Assembly: GCF_000199675.1 (NCBI RefSeq)
Contig: NC_014960.1
Span: 3,410,001-3,474,000, forward strand
Source: Anaerolinea thermophila UNI-1
GTDB lineage: Bacteria; Chloroflexota; Anaerolineae; Anaerolineales; Anaerolineaceae
Direction: 5' to 3'
DNA length: 64,000 nucleotides
In this document: in pieces, positions 52,550-62,738 of the stretch
Layout: every line of letters starts with the position of its first letter
Position numbering within the stretch: the first letter of the stretch is position 1
Notes under the pieces: generated by a model
What the model was told of the DNA's origin: nothing
The model's database searches: none
Seen by the model: only the letters and a program-made list of their open reading frames with translations
Position numbers and translations under genes: made by a program

Positions 52550-53410
52550 ATGGCGTCATTGCTGGGTGAAACCATTACCCTTCCGGAGGACCTCTTCGCC
52601 CTGCTGAGCGAGTTGATTCGCCAGCATCTAGGGCTGGAGTATCCCCCCGACAAGCGTTCCATCCTGCAGGACCGTCTCTACCCCCTGCTGGTGGAAGAGG
52701 GCATGGACTCGTTCTTTGACCTGTACTACCTGCTCAAGTACAACGGGGGCAACGAGACCTTGTGGAAGCGGGTACAGAGCGCCCTGGCAGTGCGCGAAAC
52801 CTACTTCTGGCGCGAGGTGGACCAAATCCTTGCCGCCGCCAACTACCTCATCCCCGCTTTGCAGGCAGAAGCGCCCGGGCGCACGGTGCGGGTGTGGCAT
52901 GCCGCCTGCGCTTCCGGCGAAGAACCCTACTCGCTGGCGATGGCGCTCAGTGAAAACGGCGCGGTGGACTGGGAACGCCTGGAAATCATCGGCACCGACT
53001 TTGACGAAACCTCCCTGAATATCGCCCGCCGCGGCGTGTACGGCATGCGCTCGTTTCGCGTGCTTCCCGCCCACCTGCGGGAAAAATACTTTACAGAAGT
53101 GCAAAGCCAGCACTTTCAAATACACGAAAAGTTTCTGAAAAAGGTACAATTTAAATACCTCAATTTGATGGACGAAGCAGGCATGCAGGGCATGCAGGAC
53201 TTTGATTTCATCTTCTGCCGCAACGTCTTCATTTACTTTGATATTCCCTCCATCACCCGCACCGCACAACACTTTTACGAAGCCCTGCGCAACCCTGGGT
53301 ATCTCTTCCTCGGCGCCGCCGAAAGCCTTCTGCGCATTCCAACGCGCTTTGAACTGCGCGAACTGCACCGCGCTTTTGTGTACGTCAAACAGGAAAAAGA
53401 GGAAACCTAG
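52550..53410 (+). CDS. cheR: Chemotaxis protein methyltransferase CheR
   Basis: 286 residues, GGGAGG before the ATG. The N-terminal helical domain is followed by the SAM-binding domain: RETYFWREVDQ, VWHAACASGEEPYSLAM (the GxxxGxEPYS-type SAM loop), IIGTDFDETSLNIARRGVYG and DFIFCRNVFIYFD. It methylates glutamates of the receptor to adapt signalling, which implies that the soluble receptor is adjusted by methylation. No TPR extension. cheB follows six bases later. Confidence 0.95.
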   Translation: MASLLGETITLPEDLFALLSELIRQHLGLEYPPDKRSILQDRLYPLLVEEGMDSFFDLYYLLKYNGGNETLWKRVQSALAVRETYFWREVDQILAAANYLIPALQAEAPGRTVRVWHAACASGEEPYSLAMALSENGAVDWERLEIIGTDFDETSLNIARRGVYGMRSFRVLPAHLREKYFTEVQSQHFQIHEKFLKKVQFKYLNLMDEAGMQGMQDFDFIFCRNVFIYFDIPSITRTAQHFYEALRNPGYLFLGAAESLLRIPTRFELRELHRAFVYVKQEKEET

Positions 53411-53416
53411 AGAAAG

Positions 53417-54460
53417 ATGAACACCAGACCCATTCGCGTATTGGTTGTGGATGACTCGGCATACATCCGTAAAGTGGTCAGCGAGATGCTCTCCCGCGAC
53501 CCGCTGATTCAGGTGGTGGGTACCGCCCGCAACGGCAGAGACGCGCTGGAAAAGGTGCAAGCCCTCCAGCCCGATGTGGTCACCCTCGACCTGATCATGC
53601 CCGAACTGGATGGTATTGGATTCCTGAAAGAGCAGATGAGGCGCCGCGTCCTGCCCATCATCGTGGTGAGCATTGCCAGCGAAAACGGCGAACTGGTGGT
53701 GCAAGCCATGGAGAACGGCGCGGTGGACTTTGTCCAGAAACCCACCGCCCTGGCTTCGGAGCGGGTGTATGAGATCCAGGAAGACCTGATTGCCAAAGTC
53801 AAGACGGCGGCGAACATCGAACCTGCCCGTATTTCCACTTCCATCAGCATCCCTGCCGCGCCCATTGCCGCCCCTGCCGAGCGCGCCGGTAAAGTGGATG
53901 CGGTGGTGCTGGGCATCTCTACCGGCGGACCGCAAGCCCTGGCGCAGTTGATTCCCGCCCTGCCCGGTGATCTGCCCGTGCCAATGGCGGTGGTTCTGCA
54001 CATGCCCCCGGGTTACACCGCCCTGTTTGCCGCCCGCCTGAACGAAATCAGCCGCCTGGAAGTGCTCGAAGCCGCTGAGGGCGACGAGATGCGCCCCGGC
54101 AGGGTCCTCCTCGCGCCCGCCGGACAGCACCTCACCCTGCGGCGCACCCCCGAGAGCCGCGTGGTGGCGGCGCTCAGCCTGCGCCCGCTGGATACCCCGC
54201 ACCGCCCCTCGGTGGACGTGCTCTTTAAATCGGCGGCAGAGGTGTACGGCAGCCGCCTGCTGGGCATCGTCATGACCGGCATGGGCAACGACGGCACCTC
54301 CGGCGCCGCCTGGATTAAATCTCAGGGTGGCACGGTCATTGCCGAAGCCCGGGAATCCTGCGTGGTGTACGGCATGCCGCGTTCGGTGGTGGAAGCCGGT
54401 CTGGCAGATTTCTCCGTGCCTTTGCAGGGCATGGCAGAAGCCATTTTGAAAATGATTTAG
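53417..54460 (+). CDS. cheB: Chemotaxis methylesterase CheB
   Basis: 347 residues. An N-terminal receiver (VLVVDDSAYIRKVVSEML, VVTLDLIMPELDG) leads through a short linker to the methylesterase domain with the catalytic triad: Ser in GISTGGPQAL, His in VVLHMPPGYT and Asp in TGMGNDGTSGA. Phosphorylated CheB removes methyl groups added by CheR, or deamidates receptor glutamines. Together with cheR this gives a full adaptation cycle for the soluble receptor. Confidence 0.96.
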   Translation: MNTRPIRVLVVDDSAYIRKVVSEMLSRDPLIQVVGTARNGRDALEKVQALQPDVVTLDLIMPELDGIGFLKEQMRRRVLPIIVVSIASENGELVVQAMENGAVDFVQKPTALASERVYEIQEDLIAKVKTAANIEPARISTSISIPAAPIAAPAERAGKVDAVVLGISTGGPQALAQLIPALPGDLPVPMAVVLHMPPGYTALFAARLNEISRLEVLEAAEGDEMRPGRVLLAPAGQHLTLRRTPESRVVAALSLRPLDTPHRPSVDVLFKSAAEVYGSRLLGIVMTGMGNDGTSGAAWIKSQGGTVIAEARESCVVYGMPRSVVEAGLADFSVPLQGMAEAILKMI

Positions 54461-54482
54461 AAAGGGAGCGCTCCAGAACAGC

Positions 54483-54845
54483 ATGACCCGAATCCTGCTG
54501 ATTGACGACTCGCGTTACGCCCGCAGTACCCTCAAACAAGCCCTGGGAGAGGGCTACCAGTACCTCGAAGCCGCCGATGCGCTAAGCGGGCTGGAACTGT
54601 ACTTTCTGGAAAAACCCGAACTGGTCATCCTCGACCTGACCATGCCCGGCATGAACGGACTGGAGATGCTGGCACAGTTGAAAGCCATTGAGCCTGCGGC
54701 AAGGGTCATCGTCTGCTCGGCAGACGTGCAGGAATTCAGCCAGCAGGAAGCCCTGCGCCTGGGCGCGGCGCGCTTCCTTGCCAAGCCCATTGCGCCGGAG
54801 CACCTGCGCACAGCAGTTTCCGAAGTGTTAGAAAGAGAGGCGTAA
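54483..54845 (+). CDS. cheY: Single-domain response regulator CheY (first copy)
   Basis: 120 residues, AAAGGGAG upstream. Receiver hallmarks: ILLIDDSRYARSTL, LVILDLTMPGMNGLEM with the phosphoacceptor Asp, VIVCSADVQEF (T/S position) and FLAKPIAPEHL (Lys). The stop (TAA) and the next ATG adjoin at 54845-54846, coupling it to the CheC phosphatase gene. There is no flagellar gene here, so the target of phosphorylated CheY is unknown; type IV pili, polarity or cyclase control are possible. Confidence 0.93.
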   Translation: MTRILLIDDSRYARSTLKQALGEGYQYLEAADALSGLELYFLEKPELVILDLTMPGMNGLEMLAQLKAIEPAARVIVCSADVQEFSQQEALRLGAARFLAKPIAPEHLRTAVSEVLEREA

Positions 54846-55457
54846 ATGCACTTATCCCCCGAACAGATGGACACCCTGACCGAGATGGTCAACATCGGCT
54901 TTGGACGTGCCGCCGCTTCGCTCTCGGCGCTGGTACATCAGCGCATTGTACTGCGCGCACCGGAGATCGCCCTCTACCCGCTGGAAGACCTGCCCCATCA
55001 ACTCAACTTCCTCAGTCCGGAAGTGACCTCGGTGCACCAGATTTTCAGCGGCGCGCTCAACGGCGATGCCATCCTCCTGCTGGATTACGACAGCGCCTCC
55101 ATTCTGGTCAACCTGCTCACCGGCGAACCGCCCATCCCCCGCCCGCTGACTTCCTCCGACCGCGAAGCCCTGACCGAAATCGGCAACATCCTGCTGAATG
55201 CCTTTGTCGGCACCCTGGGCAACCTGCTCAAGGTGAAGATTTTCTTTGCCGTGCCGCGCCTCAACATCGAAGCCGTCCATGAGATGTTACAAACGCTCAA
55301 CATCGGCGGCAATGAGATTCGCTATACCCTGGTGGTGAAAACCTACTTTGAGACCAGCGATGGCAGTGTCAGCGGCTATGTGGTGATGATTATGGGACTG
55401 GAATCGCTGGAGCGCCTCAGCGCCGCGCTGAACCCCGCTCCCGAAAGTGCCGGGTAA
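54846..55457 (+). CDS. cheC: CheC-type CheY-P phosphatase (first copy)
   Basis: 203 residues, starting right after the cheY stop. Two active-site motifs of the CheC/CheX/FliY family are present: TEMVNIGFGRAAASLSALV near residue 15 and LTEIGNILLNAFVGTLGNLL near residue 110, each with the Glu-x-x-Asn pair that positions water on the CheY aspartyl phosphate. Length and two sites fit CheC. No cheD is in the window, whereas CheC usually pairs with CheD. A second CheY-CheC pair ends the operon. Confidence 0.9.
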   Translation: MHLSPEQMDTLTEMVNIGFGRAAASLSALVHQRIVLRAPEIALYPLEDLPHQLNFLSPEVTSVHQIFSGALNGDAILLLDYDSASILVNLLTGEPPIPRPLTSSDREALTEIGNILLNAFVGTLGNLLKVKIFFAVPRLNIEAVHEMLQTLNIGGNEIRYTLVVKTYFETSDGSVSGYVVMIMGLESLERLSAALNPAPESAG

Positions 55458-55463
55458 ACCGCC

Positions 55464-58400
55464 ATGATTGGATTTCTGACCCTTTCCCCCGACCTGACCA
55501 TCACCCAGTGGAGCGAACCCCTGGCGCACCTCACCGGCAAGACTGAAGAGGACGTGCTGGGGCGCAACCTCTTTGACCTTTTCCCCGAACTGCGCACCCG
55601 CGGCGTGGATGTCGCCGTTCACCATGTCCTGGAGACCGGTGCGCCTTTCTTCCTTTCCCACACCCTGCACCGCAACATCCTTCCGGCGGCAAATGGCGCG
55701 GCGGTGATGCAGAGCGGGCAGGTGTACCCGCTCTTCAAAGGCGAGGAAGTGGTCGGGGTGATTATGACCGTGCAGGACGTCAGCGACCGCGCCGCGGTGG
55801 AAGAAGAACTGCGCCAGACCATCCGCCTCCTGCAAGCCCAGAACGACATCCGCAGTGCCCTGCTGGACGAGGAAACCGGCGCACTGGAGCAGACCATTGT
55901 CCAGCAAGCCCTGACGGTCAGCGATGCCGTGCTGGTGCATCTGTACCTCTACGAGGGTGAGCAACTCAGTCCTGCGGCATCTGCCAGCCCCGACAGTCAA
56001 GCCACTGTGCTTCCGCCGGAGCCGCCCCTGCTGGTGCAGGAAGTCTTTCAGCAGGGTGCGCCTTTGCACATCCTCAACGCCTTTGCCACCCCCGGCTACC
56101 GCCCCTTCCACCCGCAGACGCAAGCCGCCGTGGCACTGCCGCTGAGCGCCGAGGGACATGTTCAGGGCGTTTTATACCTGGAAAGCACCCGTGCCGCCAG
56201 TTTCCTGGGCGAAGCCCGTCAGCGCCTGCAAGCCCTGGCAGGTACCATTGCCCATACCCTGCATACCCGCGCTGTGCGCCGCGCCGAACGGCGGCGCATG
56301 ACAGAACTGAGCGCCCTCAACCGCCTCTCTGCCGCCCTGCAAAAAATCACCTCTCCCGAAGAAGTCCTGCCGCTGGTGCTGGAACACAGCGCCCAGGCCC
56401 TCAACGCCAGCGGCGGGCTCTTGTTAATTCCGCAAAAAGACCCCCTGGGACTGCGCGCCCATTTCGGGCTGGGCGCGTTGCAGTCCTGCGCCGGTATGCT
56501 CTTGCCTCTTGAAGACTCCCTGTGCGCCCAGGTGTATCACCTGCGCAACGCCCTGCTGGTCTTTGACCTTTACGCCGCTCCCGGCGCCGAGCCAGCCCTG
56601 AAAGAGACTCTCCGGCACGCAGGCCTGCCGGCTCCCTCGGCGGTGTGCCTTCCGGTTGTCGTGCAGGGAGAAGTCGCCGGGATTTTCCTGCTGGTTTCCA
56701 CCCCGCCGGCGCGCTACCGCGCCGCCGACAGCGAACTGGGGCAGACCCTGGCGCGCATGGGCGCAGGCGCCATCGAACGCCTGCGCTGGCAAACCCAGAC
56801 CCTCCAGCACGTCCGGCAACTGGCGCAGGTCAACCGCATCAGCCAGCGCCTTGCCGCCTGCCTGGACCCCCAGCGGGCTTTCCAGACCACCGTGGAAAGC
56901 CTGGTGGACGAACTGGGCTATCCGTTGTCTGCCTTCTTCTCGCTGGACTCCCAATCCGGAGAACTGCTCCTGGAAAGCGTGCACAGCCTCGCTCCATCCC
57001 CGGAACAGCCCGGCAAACGCTACCCGGCAGACAAGGGCATCGTCGGGGTGGTGTTGCGCACCGGCAAAACCTACCTGTGCAACCAGTGCCGCACCGATCC
57101 GCACTACCAGCCCTGGAACGGCTTCAACCCCGGCTCGGAGATTTGCGCGCCGGTGGTAGTAGGCGAGGAAGTGCGCGGCGCCCTGCTGGTTGAGTCGCCC
57201 CAGGAAGAAGCATTTTCCCTCACCGACCAGGACCTTGTGGAAGCCATTGCCGCGCAGTTGGGGGTTGCCTGGAGCAACGCCCTGCGCTTCCAGGCAAGCG
57301 AGCGCGCCGCTCGCCGCCTGGACCTTATCAATCAAGCCAGCCAGCGCCTCACCTTCAGCCCCAGCCTCAAGACGGTTGCCGAGGTGGTGCTGGACGTATG
57401 TTTTGCCATGCTGAACGCCCACAAAGGCGGGGTCTATCTGGTGGAAAATGAGGGCGCCCTGCGCCCGCTGGCGTTGCGCGGGGTTTCCAGAGCAGTGGAA
57501 AAATCCCTGCAGGAAAAACCGCTCAGCGTGCATACCGGGCTGTTCAGCACCGTGTACCGCACGCGCCGCGCCGTCTTCATCCCCGACGTGAAGAACGACC
57601 CGCGGGTGGTGTTCATCCCCGGCTACACCGGCGAACAGATTTACTGCTTCCCGCTCATCTCCGGCAACCGCGTGGTGGGCATGGTGGACGTGGACGCCAT
57701 CCCCGCCGATGAAGAGACCATGACCCTGTTGCACACCTTCTTCAGCCGCATTGGCGCCGCCCTGGAGAACATCCTGCTCTACGATCAGACCGTGCACCTC
57801 TCCCAACAGCGCGCCATGCTCCTGAACGTCTCCACCCAGTTAGCCACCGCGCTGGACCTGCCCACCGTGCAAGCCGAGATTCTCGTCAGCGCGCAAAGTG
57901 TGCTGGAGACGGATGTGGTGTGGCTGTTTTCCATCTCCCAAAACATCTTTACCCTGCTGGCGGGGCATCCGCCTGTCTGGAAAGCAGGCAATGTGATTCT
58001 TCAGCCGGGGATTTCCATGCCGGTTAGTCACAATCCCATTTTGTCACAGGTGCTGGAAGAGAAAAAGATTCAAATTGTCAACCGCGGGGATACTCCCAAC
58101 ACCCTCTTGCAAAACAAAGGGCTGGAAACGATGGTGATTGCCCCCCTGCTGGTGGGCGAAGACCCCATCGGCTTGCTGGTGTGGGGAAGCCGCCAGCCCA
58201 ACTTCTTTGCCGAGGATGACAAACTCACCCTCATTCAGGGCGTTGCCAATCAAGCCGCCATTGCCCTGCACCGCGGCATGCTCAACCAGCGCCTGCAACG
58301 CCATGCTGAAGAACTGGCGGAGATGGTGGAAGAGCGCACCGCTCAACTGCGCGCCGAAAAAGAGCGCACCCAGGCGGTGCTGGATGCCGCCGGAGAGGGC

Positions 58401-59408
58401 ATTTTCGTCCTCGACCCGCAGGGCGCTTTCCTGTACTGCAACCCCGCCTTTGAAAGCATCACCGGCTATTCGCTGGTGGAGTTGCAGGTAGGCTCGCCCT
58501 GGCGCTGGCTGGACGAGAACGAGGGCAACCTGTTTAAGACCTACCAGAACCGCGAAATTCTCTCCACCCGCTGGGAGAAGGAAATCCACGGCTGGCGGCG
58601 TAACGGCGCGCCCTTCGACGCCATCCTCACCCTCACCCCCGTCCATGACGAGGACGGCAACGTCATCAAGCATGTCGGCACATTGCAGGACATCACCCGT
58701 CTGAAGGAACTGGACCGCCTGAAGTCGCAGTTTGTCTCCAACGTCAGCCACGAACTGCGCACCCCGCTCACCAGCATCAAACTCTACGCCGAACAACTGC
58801 CCACTGCCAGCGCGGAGCGCTCGGCGCGCTACCTGGCGGCACTGCAACGCGAAACCGCCCGCCTGGAAGCCATGGTGGAAGACCTGCTGACCATCTCGCG
58901 GCTGGACCTGGGCAAAACCCGCATCCAGATTTCCGCCCTGCCGCTGGCGCCCTTTGTCCAGCAGATTGTCGAAGACCGGCGCATGCTGGCACACAGCCGT
59001 GGCTTGACCCTGCACTTCCAGCAGGATAAACACCTGCCGCCGGTAGCAGGCGATGAACGCTTTGTCATGCAAATTGTCACCAACCTGCTCACCAACGCCA
59101 TCAACTACACCCCGGCAGGCAGGAACATCTTTATCAGCGTGCGGCACGACCCGCAGGAAGCGGGCTTCCTGCGCCTGACCATCGAGGATGAAGGCGTGGG
59201 CATCCCGCCGGAAGAAATGCCCCACCTCTTTGAGCGCTTCTTCCGCGGCAGTGCCGGCAGGAAACTGCAGGTGCCCGGCACCGGCCTGGGACTGGCAATT
59301 GTCAAGGAAATGGTGGAGCGCCTGAACGGCAAAATCCACATTGAAAGCGAAGTGGGCAAAGGCACAAAGGCAATCGTCTGGTTGCCGGTCTGGAAGGATG
59401 AGCATTAA
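55464..59408 (+). CDS. PAS - multiple GAF - PAS sensor histidine kinase
   Basis: 1314 residues, no membrane segment, so a cytoplasmic sensor. Residues 1-115 form a PAS-like domain, then about five GAF-like domains to about 950 (for example VAGIFLLVS, GIVGVVLRTGKTYLCNQ, VGMVDVDA, PIGLLVWGS), joined by helices, and a second PAS (AVLDAAGEGIFVLDPQGAFLYCNPAF, about 970-1085). The kinase core has FVSNVSHELRTPLTS with the phosphorylated His1096, and the ATP-binding boxes LTNAINYTP, EDEGVGIPPEE and GTGLGLAIVKE. The GAF domains may bind small ligands such as cyclic nucleotides or sense redox. Partner receivers lie nearby, including the one fused to HD-GYP. Confidence 0.93.
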   Translation: MIGFLTLSPDLTITQWSEPLAHLTGKTEEDVLGRNLFDLFPELRTRGVDVAVHHVLETGAPFFLSHTLHRNILPAANGAAVMQSGQVYPLFKGEEVVGVIMTVQDVSDRAAVEEELRQTIRLLQAQNDIRSALLDEETGALEQTIVQQALTVSDAVLVHLYLYEGEQLSPAASASPDSQATVLPPEPPLLVQEVFQQGAPLHILNAFATPGYRPFHPQTQAAVALPLSAEGHVQGVLYLESTRAASFLGEARQRLQALAGTIAHTLHTRAVRRAERRRMTELSALNRLSAALQKITSPEEVLPLVLEHSAQALNASGGLLLIPQKDPLGLRAHFGLGALQSCAGMLLPLEDSLCAQVYHLRNALLVFDLYAAPGAEPALKETLRHAGLPAPSAVCLPVVVQGEVAGIFLLVSTPPARYRAADSELGQTLARMGAGAIERLRWQTQTLQHVRQLAQVNRISQRLAACLDPQRAFQTTVESLVDELGYPLSAFFSLDSQSGELLLESVHSLAPSPEQPGKRYPADKGIVGVVLRTGKTYLCNQCRTDPHYQPWNGFNPGSEICAPVVVGEEVRGALLVESPQEEAFSLTDQDLVEAIAAQLGVAWSNALRFQASERAARRLDLINQASQRLTFSPSLKTVAEVVLDVCFAMLNAHKGGVYLVENEGALRPLALRGVSRAVEKSLQEKPLSVHTGLFSTVYRTRRAVFIPDVKNDPRVVFIPGYTGEQIYCFPLISGNRVVGMVDVDAIPADEETMTLLHTFFSRIGAALENILLYDQTVHLSQQRAMLLNVSTQLATALDLPTVQAEILVSAQSVLETDVVWLFSISQNIFTLLAGHPPVWKAGNVILQPGISMPVSHNPILSQVLEEKKIQIVNRGDTPNTLLQNKGLETMVIAPLLVGEDPIGLLVWGSRQPNFFAEDDKLTLIQGVANQAAIALHRGMLNQRLQRHAEELAEMVEERTAQLRAEKERTQAVLDAAGEGIFVLDPQGAFLYCNPAFESITGYSLVELQVGSPWRWLDENEGNLFKTYQNREILSTRWEKEIHGWRRNGAPFDAILTLTPVHDEDGNVIKHVGTLQDITRLKELDRLKSQFVSNVSHELRTPLTSIKLYAEQLPTASAERSARYLAALQRETARLEAMVEDLLTISRLDLGKTRIQISALPLAPFVQQIVEDRRMLAHSRGLTLHFQQDKHLPPVAGDERFVMQIVTNLLTNAINYTPAGRNIFISVRHDPQEAGFLRLTIEDEGVGIPPEEMPHLFERFFRGSAGRKLQVPGTGLGLAIVKEMVERLNGKIHIESEVGKGTKAIVWLPVWKDEH

Positions 59409-59413
59409 ACGCG

Positions 59414-61762
59414 ATGGTGTTGATGAAACCCTGGCCCTTTGAGAGCGATCTGGCGCAAATCTTCCTCTCGTTCTGCGAGCGGGTGCCTTTTGGCATCATC
59501 CTCACCGACCGCGCCCTGCAGATCGTCCACCTGAACGGCTGGGTGAGGGAGCATCTTGCCGAAAAAGACCGCGAATTGGAAGGCGCCCCTCTGCTCCATC
59601 TGCTGGATGCCAGCGCCGAAGAGTATGTCCTGCCGCGCTTCCAGGACACCCTGCAAAACGGCACGCCCCAAACCCTGTCCACCCGCTTCCACCCTGTGGT
59701 GTTTCGTCTGTTGAGCCAGTCCGGCGCGCCTCTGCCGCACTCGGTAACCCTCTTACCCCTCTACGACCGCGATGCCGTCAGCGGCGTGCTGATTCTCATT
59801 CAGGATGCCAGCGAACGCCTGCTCAGCGAACACGACCTCAAGCGTGAAATTGCCAAACTGAAAACCCTGCAACAAATTGAAACCTCTCTGCGCACGCTGG
59901 ATTTCGAAGCCTGCCTGCGCATTATCGTTCAGGAAGTGCGCCGTTTCTTCGAAGCCACCTTTGTCACCCTGCTCTTGCGCCAGGAGAACACGCTGGTACT
60001 GGTGGCATCCGATGGCGTGGAGAAGGAAACCTTCGCCAAAGGCGAGGTGGTAGTGCGGGTAGGCGAGGGCATCTCCGGCTGGGTAGCCGCGCATGCCCGC
60101 CCGGCGCTGGTGCACGACGTATCTCAGGACCCCCGCTACTACAACCTCATCCCCACCACCCGCTCGGAGATGGCGGTGCCGCTGATGGTCTCGGGCGAGT
60201 GCATCGGCGTGCTGGATGTGGAAAGCGAGCGCCTGCACGCCTTCAGCCGTCAGGACCTCGACCTGCTGGAACTCATCGGCGGCGCCGCCGCCACCGCCCT
60301 GCATAACGCCCGCATTCATGGCGAAGTCCAGCGCTGGCAAACCTACTACCGCGCCGTCATGGATCAGACCGGCGATGTAATTTACACCGTGGACCGCGAT
60401 TTGAAACTGGTCAACGCCAACGCCGCCTGGGATGCCTTTGCCCTGCAAAACGGCGGCGAACGCTGGCTCTCGCACCTGTTGCAGGGACGTTCTCTGCTGG
60501 ATGCCTTTCAAGGCGCCGAGCGTACGAAATGGGAGCGCATCTGCCGCAACCTGCTGGACGGGACGATGAAAGGCTACCGCGAGGAAATCCCCTGCCATGC
60601 ACCCTGGAAGGAGCGCTGGCTGGCACTTCAGGCAAACCCGCTCTACGATGCCGGCGGGCAAATCAACGGCATCATCTTCAGCACCCACGATATTACCGAT
60701 TACACCCTCACCGCCCGCCGCCTGCAGGAAACCAACCGCCGTCTGGAACTGCTGGTGCAGTTTGCTTTTCTGCTCAATCAGAACCTCAACTACGAAGCCA
60801 TTCTCGGGCAGGCGGTGCAAAAACTGGCAGAGATTTTCCGCGTGGATGCCGTGACCGTGCTGGGTAAACATCCCCGTGATGAGGCATACCGCCTGCTGGC
60901 GGGATACGGCATCAGCGAACAACACCGCCAGACCTACACCCTTACATCCGCTCGGGCGCAGGAAGTTATTCAATCTTTTGGAGCTACTGGCGCAGTGTAT
61001 AATCTAAGCACCCCGAACAAGACCACCCACTGGCGCATCTACCAGCAGGAAGGGTTTGAGGGCGTGCTGTTCACCGCCCTGTACGTCAAAGGCGAGGTGC
61101 TGGGCGCAATTTTCCTGTTCACCCGCGACCTGGCGCGCAAATTTACGGCAGAGGAAAAAGAACTGCTGGAAGTCATCGGCGCGCAGATGAGCCTGGCGCT
61201 GGCGAACGCCCTGTCCTTCCGCGAACAGCAAATCCTTGCCGAACTTGACAGCCTGACAGGCATCTATAACCGCCGCAAGTTCTTTGAAATTGCCGCCGCC
61301 GAACTGGAGCGTTCCGCCCGCTACCTGCGCCCCTGCGCCCTGTTGATGATGGACCTGGACCACTTCAAGGAATACAACGACACCTTCGGGCATCAGGCCG
61401 GCGATCAACTGCTTGCCGAACTGGCGCAGACCTTCAGGCGCTCCCTGCGCGAATTCGACACCCTGGCGCGCTACGGCGGTGACGAGTTCATCCTGCTCCT
61501 GCCCGAGACCACGCAGGACAGCGCCCTGCGGGTGGCAGAACGCCTGCTCCGGCGGGTGCGCGAGAAGAATGCCGGAATTCCCGAACCTCACGCCATTCCG
61601 CTTTCGCTGTCCATCGGCATTGCCTGTTTCCCACAGCATGCCCGTGACCTTGGCTCTCTGCTCAAATGTGCCGATGAAGCCCTCTACCGCGCCAAACAAA
61701 ACGGGCGCGACCGCTACGAGATTGCCCTGCACGGAGGTGAGAATGAGCATGCTCAGCCCTGA
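59414..61762 (+). CDS. PAS/GAF - GGDEF diguanylate cyclase
   Basis: 782 residues, cytoplasmic. The order is PAS-like (about 20-135), GAF (about 150-300, with GISGWVAAHARPALVHDVSQDP and GVLDVESE), PAS (about 305-430), GAF-like (about 440-600) and a GGDEF domain. The cyclase motif YGGDEF is intact (about 686-691), DLDHFKEYND is the metal-binding part, and REFD five residues before GGDEF is a product-inhibition I-site (RxxD). It should make cyclic-di-GMP from GTP in response to GAF/PAS input. The ATG at 59414 has no ribosome-binding site and is five bases after the previous stop, so translation is probably coupled. Its 3' end overlaps the HD-GYP gene by 20 bases. Confidence 0.93.
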   Translation: MVLMKPWPFESDLAQIFLSFCERVPFGIILTDRALQIVHLNGWVREHLAEKDRELEGAPLLHLLDASAEEYVLPRFQDTLQNGTPQTLSTRFHPVVFRLLSQSGAPLPHSVTLLPLYDRDAVSGVLILIQDASERLLSEHDLKREIAKLKTLQQIETSLRTLDFEACLRIIVQEVRRFFEATFVTLLLRQENTLVLVASDGVEKETFAKGEVVVRVGEGISGWVAAHARPALVHDVSQDPRYYNLIPTTRSEMAVPLMVSGECIGVLDVESERLHAFSRQDLDLLELIGGAAATALHNARIHGEVQRWQTYYRAVMDQTGDVIYTVDRDLKLVNANAAWDAFALQNGGERWLSHLLQGRSLLDAFQGAERTKWERICRNLLDGTMKGYREEIPCHAPWKERWLALQANPLYDAGGQINGIIFSTHDITDYTLTARRLQETNRRLELLVQFAFLLNQNLNYEAILGQAVQKLAEIFRVDAVTVLGKHPRDEAYRLLAGYGISEQHRQTYTLTSARAQEVIQSFGATGAVYNLSTPNKTTHWRIYQQEGFEGVLFTALYVKGEVLGAIFLFTRDLARKFTAEEKELLEVIGAQMSLALANALSFREQQILAELDSLTGIYNRRKFFEIAAAELERSARYLRPCALLMMDLDHFKEYNDTFGHQAGDQLLAELAQTFRRSLREFDTLARYGGDEFILLLPETTQDSALRVAERLLRRVREKNAGIPEPHAIPLSLSIGIACFPQHARDLGSLLKCADEALYRAKQNGRDRYEIALHGGENEHAQP

Positions 61763-62726
61763 ACGCCCCACCCGGATTCTGCTCGTTGAGGATGATGGTT
61801 CTCTGCTCGAGGTAGTGCGCGACATCCTGAGCGACGCCGGGTATCACGTCATCACTGCCGCCAACGGCGAGGAAGCCCTGCAAGCCTTTCGGCAGGCACA
61901 TCCCGACCTGATTCTCTCCGACATCATGATGCCGGTGATGGACGGCTTTCAACTGCTGGAAGCCGTGCGCCAGATGGAAGCGGGCATGCTCGTCCCGTTC
62001 ATCTTCCTCAGCGCCCGCACCGAGCGCTACGACACCTCCAACGCCCGCCGTCTGGGCGCCGACGATTACCTCTTCAAGCCCTTCAGCGCCGATGAACTGC
62101 TTACTGCGGTTGAAGCCCGTCTGCGCCGCCGCGAGCAGATCTCGCTCTTCTCCACCCGCGAAGCCCACCTGCAAACCGTCATTATGCTGGCGTCTGCCAT
62201 TGAGGAACGCGATGTCACCACCAGCGGGCATGTGGACCGCGTGCGCTCGCTGGCGCTGGAGTTTTCCGATTACCTGGGCTGGTCGCCGGAATTAAAGATG
62301 ATCCTGGAGATTGGCGCACTTTTGCATGATATTGGTAAAATAATTGTACCGGAACAGATCCTGAACAAACCAGCACCCCTTACCGCCGAAGAAATGGAAG
62401 TGATGAAGCGGCATCCTGCCTCGGGGGCACGCATCCTTCAAGGAGTTCATCACCTGGCGCCCGCCGCGCCTTACATCCTCTACCATCACGAACGCTGGGA
62501 TGGAAAGGGCTATCCGCATGGGCTTAAAGGGGAGGAAATTCCCATCGAAGGGCGTTTCCTGGCGCTGGTGGACGCTTACGATGCCATGACCAGCGACCGC
62601 CCCTACCGCAAGGGCTTGCCCCGCGAACGCGCCATGCAAATCATCCGCGAAAACCTGGGAACGCAGTTTGACCCCGATTTGGGACAGCGCTTTCTGGAGA
62701 TGCTGGAGGAAAATGTTCAGTTTTGA
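61743..62726 (+). CDS. Receiver - HD-GYP cyclic-di-GMP phosphodiesterase
   Basis: 327 residues from the ATG at 61743, with GGAGG four bases upstream, inside the end of the cyclase gene. Residues 10-125 are a receiver (LLVEDDGSL, LILSDIMMPVMDG, YLFKPFSADEL). Residues about 150-320 are an HD-GYP domain: SGHVDRVRSLAL, LLHDIGKIIVP (HD pair near 195), HHERWDGKGYPHGLKG (the GYP motif) and LVDAYDAMTSDRPYRKGLP. All metal-binding motifs look intact, so it should hydrolyse cyclic-di-GMP under phosphorylation control, opposing the cyclase encoded next to it. Confidence 0.94.
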   Translation: MSMLSPERPTRILLVEDDGSLLEVVRDILSDAGYHVITAANGEEALQAFRQAHPDLILSDIMMPVMDGFQLLEAVRQMEAGMLVPFIFLSARTERYDTSNARRLGADDYLFKPFSADELLTAVEARLRRREQISLFSTREAHLQTVIMLASAIEERDVTTSGHVDRVRSLALEFSDYLGWSPELKMILEIGALLHDIGKIIVPEQILNKPAPLTAEEMEVMKRHPASGARILQGVHHLAPAAPYILYHHERWDGKGYPHGLKGEEIPIEGRFLALVDAYDAMTSDRPYRKGLPRERAMQIIRENLGTQFDPDLGQRFLEMLEENVQF

Positions 62727-62738
62727 GGGAGGGAAGAA